A DNA stretch of 5,506 bases from Thermoproteota archaeon (GTDB taxonomy: Archaea; Thermoproteota; Bathyarchaeia; Bathyarchaeales; Bathycorpusculaceae): NCBI GenBank assembly GCA_012511995.1, contig JAAZFA010000414.1, positions 1 to 5,506 of the forward strand, written 5' to 3'. Of the stretch, positions 1 through 5,416 are shown one piece after another. Each line of letters starts with the position of its first letter. The first letter of the stretch is position 1. The position numbers and the translations under genes were made by a program. The notes below the pieces were generated by a model. The model saw only the letters and a program-made list of their open reading frames with translations, was not told the origin of the DNA and did not search any database.

Positions 1-1668
1 ATAATCGTAAGCTATGGTGCAAATAGAACCGACTGGACTTATCTACGGGAACGAAGCCATAAGCATGGTTTTTTGCTTAATTTTGACAGGGCGAGCTCAG
101 AGCCGCACAAAGGTGTATATGGCCATGTTTCAACCACAGGTATTGTAAATATAGATTTAGCAGACTTTTCAAATATGTTTCCCGAAGTAAAGGTCCAGAA
201 CCTTGCTAACTTTGCAAAAAACTTGGGGGTCACAATTGAGAGGAAAAGAATTATTGATGAAACATCTTTCGCCGATTTCTGGGATACACCACAGAAGAAT
301 GCTGAACTGCTCCAGTATGGGCTAGATAATGCTCACCGTGTATATGGGACAATTAAATTGCTAATAGACTTTTCAATCCAATTATCCATCTTAACCCTTA
401 TGCCATTAGACCAAGTCATGAGTGCCGCAACGGGTTTCCGCGTTGAATCGTATCTGATTAAACAGGCACAAAAAATCGGTGAAATAGTACCGCGACGACT
501 TGAGCAAACCTATGTTCCATATACCGGTGGACTAGTATTATTGCCTAAACCAGGACTGCATGAGAACATAGCTGTTCTAGACTTCAAATCAATGTACCCG
601 AACATTATGATAACCTACAACCTATCACCAGATACCTACATCCAGGCAGGTGACCCAGAACCTTCCGAAGGTGTTTACGTTGCCCCCGAAATCGGCTATC
701 GCTTCCGCAAATCACCACCTGGTTTTTACAACGAAGCCCTCACACACCTTCTCAACATAAGAGCCGCTATACGCCAAAAAATGAAACAGCAAACAACAAG
801 AACTGTTGAATACCAAGTTTTGAACGCACGCCAAAAAGCCCTAAAAATTATCACAAACGCAATATACGGATACGCTGGATGGATTGGCGCAAGATGGTAT
901 ATTAAACCCGTCGCTGAAGCAGCCTCGGCATGGGGAAGACACATAATTTGGACTTCCTCTCAAATGGCCAAGAATGATGGCGTCGAGGTTATTTATGGCG
1001 ATACAGACAGCCTCTTCGTAAAATATGACAAAACAAAAAATGAAAAACTTCAAGCAGACATCCAACAGACACTCAAGTTAGAAGTTGAAATTAGCCACGT
1101 TTATGTTCGCGTCTTTTTTTCTGAAGCAAAGAAACGCTATGCTGGTTTGCGCCAAGACGGTAGTTTAGACATCGTAGGATTAGAAGTAATCCGTGGTGAC
1201 TGGGCAGAAGTAGCCAAACGTGTCCAGCAACATGTGCTTGAAATTATATTAAAAGTGCAGTCACCCGAAAAAGCCATCGAATATGTAAAATCAATAGCAA
1301 TTGACTTGCAGCATAATCGTATTCCACTTGAAGACTTGATAATTTGGAAAACACTTACCAAACCACCTAAGAATTATGCTGTTCGAGCCCCACATGTGCA
1401 AGCAGCGAAAATGCTTATTGCGCGAGGGGCGCGATTGACTATAGGCGACAAGGTTGGTTATGTTATACAGACGGGTAAAGGTCCGCTTTTCTCAAGGGCA
1501 ATACCTTATGTTTTTGCTAAAATAGACAATGTTGACTCAACTTACTACATAACAAATCAAGTATTACCTGCCGCTGCTCGCGTGCTTAAGTCATTTAACA
1601 TAACAGAGAAAAATCTGGAAGCAATAATAAAAGAAGAAAAAACAAAAAGGCTAATAGATTATTTTTAG
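1..1668 (+). CDS. polB: Family B DNA polymerase, archaeal type (5' end outside window)
   Basis: Template-directed DNA synthesis by a replicative-type family B polymerase. The frame is open to base 1, giving the last 555 residues; roughly 230-300 N-terminal residues, including Exo I, are missing. Numbering by visible residues, an Exo II-like segment (SYGANRTDWTYL) lies near residues 5-16 with D11. The YxGG linker (YTGG) is at about 174-177. Motif A DFKSMYP is at 194-200, motif B KIITNAIYG at 282-290, motif C YGDTDS at 332-337 and the KKRY motif at about 377-380. Thumb-region signatures follow (GDWAEVAKR, YAVRAPHV, YYITNQVLPA). All polymerase catalytic residues are present. In the Exo III segment (Y106-GLD-N110) the expected catalytic Asp is Asn, so 3'-5' exonuclease may be weak or absent. 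The last eight residues, TKRLIDYF, resemble a PCNA-binding PIP box lacking the Gln. The gene converges on dnaG, with 10 bp between the stops. A TTG at 73 is not the start, because similarity to the exonuclease domain extends upstream of it. Whether this is the main replicase or a second PolB copy is unclear. Confidence 0.95.
   Translation: MIVSYGANRTDWTYLRERSHKHGFLLNFDRASSEPHKGVYGHVSTTGIVNIDLADFSNMFPEVKVQNLANFAKNLGVTIERKRIIDETSFADFWDTPQKNAELLQYGLDNAHRVYGTIKLLIDFSIQLSILTLMPLDQVMSAATGFRVESYLIKQAQKIGEIVPRRLEQTYVPYTGGLVLLPKPGLHENIAVLDFKSMYPNIMITYNLSPDTYIQAGDPEPSEGVYVAPEIGYRFRKSPPGFYNEALTHLLNIRAAIRQKMKQQTTRTVEYQVLNARQKALKIITNAIYGYAGWIGARWYIKPVAEAASAWGRHIIWTSSQMAKNDGVEVIYGDTDSLFVKYDKTKNEKLQADIQQTLKLEVEISHVYVRVFFSEAKKRYAGLRQDGSLDIVGLEVIRGDWAEVAKRVQQHVLEIILKVQSPEKAIEYVKSIAIDLQHNRIPLEDLIIWKTLTKPPKNYAVRAPHVQAAKMLIARGARLTIGDKVGYVIQTGKGPLFSRAIPYVFAKIDNVDSTYYITNQVLPAAARVLKSFNITEKNLEAIIKEEKTKRLIDYF
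1629..1648 (-). terminator. T-tract terminator for dnaG inside the polB 3' end
   Basis: Read on the minus strand, just past the dnaG stop, the DNA carries T5 (1648-1644) and T6 (1642-1637), then further T-rich sequence. Archaeal RNA polymerase commonly terminates at such T-tracts. The tract is the complement of the Lys/Glu-rich codons near the polB C-terminus, so the signal would sit inside coding sequence of the opposite gene. The call rests on base composition and position only. Confidence 0.4.
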
Positions 1669-1678
1669 GCTTGACCGT

Positions 1679-2866
1679 TTATGGAATCACATTTTGAAAT
1701 GTCATCAACTCAACGTTAAGCGCTGGCTTAACAGCTTCAGAAACGCGTGAAGCAACAATTCGTCTGATATTTTTGTCACCTGCAATATCAACAATACGTT
1801 GTGTGATAATACCATCGAAAACTACAGTGTTGACTCCTGCTATTTGCTGAAGTTTCTCGGCAAGTTGACTTACAGGCAGGCGCTCAATCAATTCAAGTTT
1901 CTCATTAAGCAGTACTGCTTCGAGGGTACCGACTAGCGCTTTAGCTGCTTGTACAATAGTATCTGGAACTTCAGCTTTTACTTTCGTATGCTCTGGAGTT
2001 GCTGGAATCGGTGGAACTGTTTTCTTTGGCTGCACTGTTTGCTTACCTAATAACTCGTTAATGGGCACACGGTTATCGAGTGCTTCTGCAATTTCTCGGC
2101 AGTTACATTCTTCGATTTCTTTGCCTCGGGGCGCTCGACCTATGAATTTGATGTTGGTTACTTGTAAAAGCTCTTTTTGGATTAAATCCCCGCCTCTGTC
2201 GCCGTCGAGTAGAGCGGTTGCATTGCGTTCTTTCGTAATTTTTTTTATTGAATCTGGTACCTTTGCACCTTCGAGTGCTATAGTGTTAAAGATCCCGCAG
2301 CGCATAAGATTGATGATATCTGCTCTACCTTCAACTATGATGATATCTTTGGAGCTTTCTAAACCAGGACCAGCGGGTAAGTCTTCAGGACCATATTTTT
2401 CGACTTTTCCTACTTTCATGGTATCGCTGATTTCTTTGTATACTTCGTCTACACTTGGCATCGATTCAATATTCCAGCGATGAAGTATTTCTTTGGCTCG
2501 GTCAATTATGACTTTTCGCCGTGCTTCTCTTATATCTTCAATGCGATCAAGGTTAACTTTTGCACTACATGGCCCGACACGGTTTATGCTTTCGACGCTT
2601 GCTGCAATAAGCGCTGTTGATACACGATCCAAACTTGTTGGTATAGTAATTGAACCATTCGTTCGATCATTTTTTGAGTGTAACTCGATTTCTATTCTAC
2701 CAATACGTCCAGTTTTTTGTAGTTCACGTAAATCAAGTTCTGGACCAAATAGACCTTCTGTTTGACCAAAAACTGCCCCGATAACATCTGGTTTTTCAAC
2801 AACACCTTCAATTTCAAATCTAGCGTGTACAACGTACTTTATCGTAAAGGTTTGGGATTGTCCCGT
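1679..2866 (-). CDS. dnaG: Archaeal DnaG (Toprim primase-like, exosome-associated), non-canonical start
   Basis: Archaeal DnaG carries a Toprim domain. It has been shown to have primase activity in some archaea and is a stable subunit of the RNA exosome. From the proposed start the protein is 395 residues. The N-terminal archaeal DnaG region is clear (KYVVHARFEIEG, then FGQTEGLFGPELDLRELQ, then KTGRIGRIEIEL). Toprim follows, with the acidic residues in VEGRAD (E179) and LDGDRGGD (D221, D223, D227). A Pro-rich linker spans about 278-303. The C-terminal domain, about 304-391 (GTLEAVLLNE, VVFDGIITQRIVDIA), is the family's usual one. No ATG, GTG or TTG occurs in frame between the upstream stop (2890-2888) and position 2632, a TTG well inside the conserved region. 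The reading frame is intact, so I place the start at ACG 2866-2864, ten bases after AAGGAG (2882-2877); ATA at 2872 is the alternative. Translated from the ACG it begins (M)GQSQTFTIKYVV, which fits the family. This could be a real unusual start, a mutation or a sequence error. ECNC (C254, C256) in the Toprim region is unusual. Confidence 0.9.
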   Translation of the reverse strand, partial: TGQSQTFTIKYVVHARFEIEGVVEKPDVIGAVFGQTEGLFGPELDLRELQKTGRIGRIEIELHSKNDRTNGSITIPTSLDRVSTALIAASVESINRVGPCSAKVNLDRIEDIREARRKVIIDRAKEILHRWNIESMPSVDEVYKEISDTMKVGKVEKYGPEDLPAGPGLESSKDIIIVEGRADIINLMRCGIFNTIALEGAKVPDSIKKITKERNATALLDGDRGGDLIQKELLQVTNIKFIGRAPRGKEIEECNCREIAEALDNRVPINELLGKQTVQPKKTVPPIPATPEHTKVKAEVPDTIVQAAKALVGTLEAVLLNEKLELIERLPVSQLAEKLQQIAGVNTVVFDGIITQRIVDIAGDKNIRRIVASRVSEAVKPALNVELMTFQNVIP

Positions 2867-2876
2867 AAATATACAA

Positions 2877-2882
2877 CTCCTT
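2877..2882 (-). promoter_or_regulatory. Shine-Dalgarno site of dnaG
   Basis: On the minus strand the bases read AAGGAG, a near-perfect match to the 16S rRNA tail complement. It lies 4 bases before an in-frame ATA and 10 bases before an in-frame ACG. It supports initiation just ahead of the conserved DnaG N-terminus despite the absence of any ordinary start codon, and argues against the downstream TTG at 2632. Confidence 0.6.
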
Positions 2883-2910
2883 GTGAATTATTTTATTTGA
2901 TTATTGTAAT

Positions 2911-2950
2911 CACATTATGCGAGTTTATACTCACCATTATGAGATTATGA
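2911..2950 (-). promoter_or_regulatory. Candidate dnaG promoter with flanking repeats
   Basis: The minus strand has a TATA-like GTATAAAC at 2930-2923. Transcription would start near 2900, leaving a leader of about 35 bases that includes the AAGGAG site. The box lies inside a small inverted repeat, GAGT-TTAT-ACTC (2921-2932). It is flanked by two CATTATG copies on the plus strand (2913-2919 and 2935-2941), 22 bp apart, with a third ATTATG at 2944-2949. The arrangement could be an operator, but the AT-rich context makes chance repeats likely. Confidence 0.35.
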
Positions 2951-3068
2951 TACTGATTATAAATTAGGTGTGATGCCATCATATAATACTTGTGGTTTTG
3001 TAGTACAACGTATTAGTAATTTATACCATATACGTTACTTTCATTTCAATTAATTACATCAAATGATT

Positions 3069-3087
3069 AAAAAGATTGTAACATCTT
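3069..3087 (-). terminator. Short hairpin plus T5 after the small gene
   Basis: Just beyond the stop of the 113-residue gene, the minus strand forms AAGAT / ATCTT arms (3087-3083 and 3076-3072) with a six-base loop. The right arm runs into TTTTT (3073-3069). The stem is only 5 bp, so the T-run may be the working part. Position and strand fit a terminator for this gene. Confidence 0.4.
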
Positions 3088-3092
3088 CTTGA

Positions 3093-3434
3093 TTATAGTC
3101 TTAAACTATTGATGTCTCTCAGAGCGTTTGTAATGCTTTTAGGGATATCTTCCATGTAAGCTGACCGGTTCTTTACTCCCCTCTGTACACCACCTGCTAC
3201 TAAAAAGCCTACACCTATAATTTCACTTATCGGCGTAGGTTCAGGGAAAATAATTAATGCTATTCCCATTTCTATGAGTTTAGATTTATTACCTTCTCTC
3301 CAGAGAGATCTGACGCCAATTGCCTGCTTCTTTGTCTCCTGTAATGCTTTGCGAGCTTCCCTCTGATTACCCCTATATCCCTTGGCTACTTCTACTGCTA
3401 TTTCCGCTGTTTTCTTTGCTTCTTTAATGCTCAA
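3093..3434 (-). CDS. Small uncharacterised archaeal protein with hydrophobic PEPTPIS segment
   Basis: 113 residues, function unknown. The N-terminal half (1-50) is Lys/Arg/Glu/Ala-rich and probably helical (EAKKTAEIAVEVAKGY, then REARKALQETKKQ). A hydrophobic stretch at about 53-84 contains ALIIFPEPTPIS followed by EIIGVGFLVAGG. Its proline centre suggests a re-entrant or paired hydrophobic hairpin, or membrane association. The tail, 85-113, is polar. I recall similar 'FPxPTPxS...G...AAG' segments in other small archaeal proteins of unknown function, but cannot confirm a family. The start is TTG (3434-3432), preceded by AGGT six bases upstream and, in frame, by a TAA at about 3464; no earlier start exists. 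AT-rich TATA-like sequence (TAATATAA, near 3452-3459) lies just upstream. It is on the same strand as dnaG but 226 bp away, so it is probably a separate unit. It is divergent from the ParB-like gene. Confidence 0.65.
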   Translation of the reverse strand: MSIKEAKKTAEIAVEVAKGYRGNQREARKALQETKKQAIGVRSLWREGNKSKLIEMGIALIIFPEPTPISEIIGVGFLVAGGVQRGVKNRSAYMEDIPKSITNALRDINSLRL

Positions 3435-3610
3435 TATAATACCTGTATTTGTTATATTATTTTAGATGAAAAAGGTTTAGGGCTAAAGCTCTTGGAGTTA
3501 TGTTTCATTAAATAATTTCATTTCTCTTTTATTTGCTGTTTAAAACTCAACTATGTGCTTGGGATATTGGCTGTTTTGCGTTTTTTATCTATAGACTGTA
3601 ATCTATTCAT

Positions 3611-3620
3611 TTATAAATAA
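3611..3620 (+). promoter_or_regulatory. Orphan TATA-like box in intergenic region
   Basis: TTATAAATAA is a good match to an archaeal TATA box and would place a transcription start near 3640-3645. No supported gene follows until 3863. It may be a distant promoter for the ParB-like gene (giving a leader of about 220 bases), a promoter for a small RNA, or chance in AT-rich DNA. Confidence 0.25.
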
Positions 3621-3800
3621 TAATTTATGTATGTATTTAGCTCTTGCTTGTGTTTGTATGAAAACATCAAAAATGTCGCTTATCAATTAAGTAATTTGAA
3701 GAGTGTACTTGTTAAAAATAACGATTAAACAGTAGGAAAACATCATCAACTAAATACACACTAATTTACGCTTCCATATTAACTGATTTTCTAACTTATG

Positions 3801-3851
3801 TTTAAATCGATTAACCCCTTACTCTTATATAACAATACCAACAAAAAAGGT
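3801..3851 (+). promoter_or_regulatory. Promoter and ribosome site of the ParB-like gene, with AATCGATT palindrome
   Basis: Two TATA candidates precede the gene. TTTAAAT (3801-3807) would give a start near 3830 and a leader of about 30 bases that includes AAAGGT (3846-3851), 11 bases before the ATG. TTATATAA (3825-3832) would start transcription near 3855 and lose that ribosome site. The first is therefore preferred. It overlaps a perfect 8-bp palindrome, AATCGATT (3805-3812), within the imperfect dyad GTTTAAATCGATTAAC, a plausible autoregulatory site for a DNA-binding protein. Confidence 0.4.
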
Positions 3852-3862
3852 ACGAACGCCCG

Positions 3863-4651
3863 ATGAGCCTTCATCTTAATCCTGAATATGACAAGCTCTT
3901 GCCACGTATGACTGACGAGGAATTTGGCGAATTAAAAAAATCAATAGAAATAGAAGGTCAACATTATCCCATCATAGCCAATCAAGACTTAGTCGTTTTA
4001 GATGGTCATCACCGTTTTCGTGCTTGTACCGAACTAGGTATTGAACCCGATTTTGAGGTAAAACATTTTGAAGACAAACTTTTGGAGAAAAAGTTCGTAA
4101 TAGAGGCTAATTTAAGACGACGTCACCTGAATAACTTTCAACTAGTCGAATTAGCTATCCCTTTGTTGGAGATTGAGACGTCGTTGGCTAAGAAACGACA
4201 AGCCCAAAGTGGTAAAAATGGTCGTGACCTCCAGCTTGGGTTCGCGCCAGAGGATACTGACCCCGAATCGACCATAAAACCTAAGGCAACCGAAATCGTT
4301 GCAAAGAGGGCAGGTGTATCTACTAGAACTTTAGAACGAGGAAAAAAAATTTTGGAGCAAGCAAGTGAGGATGAGAAACAAGCACTACGAGAAGGCAAAA
4401 CAAGCATCTCTAAAGTTTATCAAGAAATTGTTAGTGACAATAAGCCTTTTCCCTCTACTTTTGAAAGTAAACCAATCAAAATAGATCCAGAAAAAGAATT
4501 ACAAAATAACGTAGAACTTATGGCTATCCTTGATAAGCTGCTTAATCAAAAGCTGTATTGTCCCTCCTGCGGAAACCACATGTTAGCATGTAGTAAATGC
4601 CATAAGTCCCTTAAGGAGTTGCTTGCAAAGTTTAAAGCTGAAATTCAATAA
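3863..4651 (+). CDS. ParB/Srx-fold DNA-binding protein with C-terminal zinc ribbon
   Basis: 262 residues. Residues 1-95 form a ParB N-terminal (Srx-fold) domain, with the box LDGHHRFRACTELG around 46-59 (the GxxRxxA element that binds CTP phosphates in ParB) and EANLRRRHLNNFQ at 81-93, matching the ParB ENLQRxDLN box. There the usual Glu appears as Ala82 while Asn83 is kept. A helix-turn-helix follows at about 142-165 (TEIVAKRAGVSTRTLERGKKIL), then a charged linker. Residues 233-246 hold CPSC and CSKC, a four-cysteine zinc ribbon in place of the dimerisation domain of chromosomal ParB. ParB proteins act in plasmid or chromosome partition; archaeal relatives also include regulators and enzymes such as the free serine kinase SerK. 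No ParA ATPase is adjacent, so a partition role is unproven; a DNA-binding regulator is equally likely. ATG 3863 is preceded by AAAGGT with an 11-base gap. The gene is divergent from the 113-residue gene and convergent with the HTH_10 gene. Confidence 0.85.
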   Translation: MSLHLNPEYDKLLPRMTDEEFGELKKSIEIEGQHYPIIANQDLVVLDGHHRFRACTELGIEPDFEVKHFEDKLLEKKFVIEANLRRRHLNNFQLVELAIPLLEIETSLAKKRQAQSGKNGRDLQLGFAPEDTDPESTIKPKATEIVAKRAGVSTRTLERGKKILEQASEDEKQALREGKTSISKVYQEIVSDNKPFPSTFESKPIKIDPEKELQNNVELMAILDKLLNQKLYCPSCGNHMLACSKCHKSLKELLAKFKAEIQ

Positions 4652-4708
4652 ATTTCATTAAAGAAAAGAAAGCAGGTAATTGTCGCTCTCTCAAGGAAAG
4701 GGTAGTTA

Positions 4709-4715
4709 TTTTTTT
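4709..4715 (+). terminator. T7 terminator after the ParB-like gene
   Basis: Seven consecutive T residues end directly against the stop codon of the convergent HTH_10 gene, 57 bases beyond the ParB-like stop. No GC-rich stem is obvious, which is usual for archaeal T-tract termination. On the minus strand, the pyrimidine-rich complement of 4660-4674 may do the same for the HTH_10 gene. Confidence 0.45.
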
Positions 4716-5378
4716 CTATTGTAGTTTGCCGTCAATTATTTGCTTGAGTATCCGTTGTTCTCCCTTCCGCAAATGTTCCACCACGGTTGAATTCACAAGT
4801 TTCAGTTTATTAGCTAACTCATCTGAAGTAATTTTTCTTGGAATGTCGTAGTATCCAAGTTTATAGGCTGTAAGTAAGACTTCCTGTTGTTTTTCTGTTA
4901 ATTGGCTCAGCGGAGAAATTGGTGAAAAGTTAGCATCTGCTAAAAGAACAACCCTGTAATGGATAGAAATTGCGTCGATTTTTTCCATAAACTCCTTAAT
5001 CTGTCGTTCGTTTCCCAAAAACGAGAATTTTACCTTACCGTCTGCAATACATAGAGGAGGTAATAAATAGCCCCCTTCAATTCCGATATAATCTAACACA
5101 GATGATATGCCGGGTGCTCCACTGCGGGTAAACAGGATATATGAGCCATTTTTTTCTTTCTCAATTACTTGTGCATCAAACAATATATTATTTCGAAGTA
5201 AATCTTCTACACTCAAGCTTGATTCTTTTAAAGCAATCCTCGATATTGCAGCGAATTCATGATTGTTTTGTCGTAAAATGTATAGAAGTTCAAGTGATTT
5301 TATTTTTTTTAATGGTGGTAACTCAATTCCTGCTTTCAACAATTCTTTTTCTGAAATTTCGAGGATTAAGCGGCGCAT
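4716..5378 (-). CDS. HTH_10 (bacterio-opsin-activator type) transcription regulator
   Basis: 220 residues from the chosen start. It begins MRRLILEISEKELLKAGIEL and PPLKKIKSLELLYILRQ, the usual N-terminus of archaeal regulators of this group. The middle, about 40-150, is an alpha/beta region that may sense a ligand (SYILFTRSGAPGISSVLDYI, then GGYLLPPL and KVKFSFLGNERQIKEFMEKI). Residues about 160-213 are the HTH_10 domain: LTEKQQEVLLTAYKLGYYDIP, SDELANKLKLVNSTVVEHL and KGEQRIL. These proteins bind DNA and regulate transcription; the target and signal here are unknown. The frame stays open upstream to a TTG at 5459, but the family N-terminus starts at ATG 5378, and a BRE/TATA pair centred about 27 bases upstream predicts a leaderless mRNA beginning at that ATG. 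No ribosome site is seen. The gene is convergent with the ParB-like gene, with 64 bp between stops. Confidence 0.88.
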   Translation of the reverse strand: MRRLILEISEKELLKAGIELPPLKKIKSLELLYILRQNNHEFAAISRIALKESSLSVEDLLRNNILFDAQVIEKEKNGSYILFTRSGAPGISSVLDYIGIEGGYLLPPLCIADGKVKFSFLGNERQIKEFMEKIDAISIHYRVVLLADANFSPISPLSQLTEKQQEVLLTAYKLGYYDIPRKITSDELANKLKLVNSTVVEHLRKGEQRILKQIIDGKLQ

Positions 5379-5400
5379 AAGTATACTGTAAATTAATTCA

Positions 5401-5416
5401 TGTATATGTCTTTTGA
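5401..5416 (-). promoter_or_regulatory. BRE/TATA promoter of the HTH_10 gene
   Basis: The minus strand reads TTCAAAAG directly followed by ACATATAC, a BRE-like A-rich element next to a TATA-like box. The box centre is about 27 bases from ATG 5378, the spacing expected between a TATA box and the transcription start, so the transcript should be leaderless. This fits the lack of a Shine-Dalgarno site and supports the shorter start. Confidence 0.45.

Larger units (their letters stand above)
3435..3862. other. 428-bp divergent intergenic region with promoters but no convincing gene
   Basis: The region separates the minus-strand small gene from the plus-strand ParB-like gene. It is AT-rich and contains several TATA-like boxes (near 3452-3466 on the minus strand; 3611-3620, 3801-3807 and 3825-3832 on the plus strand) and a TCTATAGA palindrome (3588-3595). 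It also has a T6 run (3581-3586) and a weak 5-bp hairpin (3479-3492). The longest small reading frame I noted in it is 33 codons from ATG 3627 to TAA 3728, without a ribosome site. No tRNA, rRNA, CRISPR repeat or mobile element end was seen. A small RNA downstream of the 3611-3620 box is possible but unsupported. Confidence 0.5.

Noticed and set aside
73..1668. Polymerase gene starting at TTG 73
   Set aside because: The frame is open to base 1, and the upstream residues match the Exo II region of family B polymerases, so the gene is cut by the window edge.
1679..2632. DnaG starting at TTG 2632 as a 317-residue protein
   Set aside because: The 78 residues encoded upstream in the same frame are a typical conserved archaeal DnaG N-terminus, and there is no ribosome site in front of this TTG that would outweigh that.
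2061..2950. Plus-strand reading frames of 140, 90 and 62 codons over and upstream of dnaG
   Set aside because: The first two overlap a clearly conserved minus-strand gene. The third, starting at 2762, has a composition typical of an antisense shadow and lacks any motif.
3479..3492. Hairpin AGGGC-TAAA-GCTCT as a riboswitch or RNA element
   Set aside because: Only five pairs with one G-U and no surrounding conserved structure; not enough for an RNA call.
3627..3728. 33-residue reading frame MYVFSSCLCLYENIKN...
   Set aside because: No ribosome site, no recognisable family, and wrong spacing to the nearest TATA box; likely chance in AT-rich spacer.
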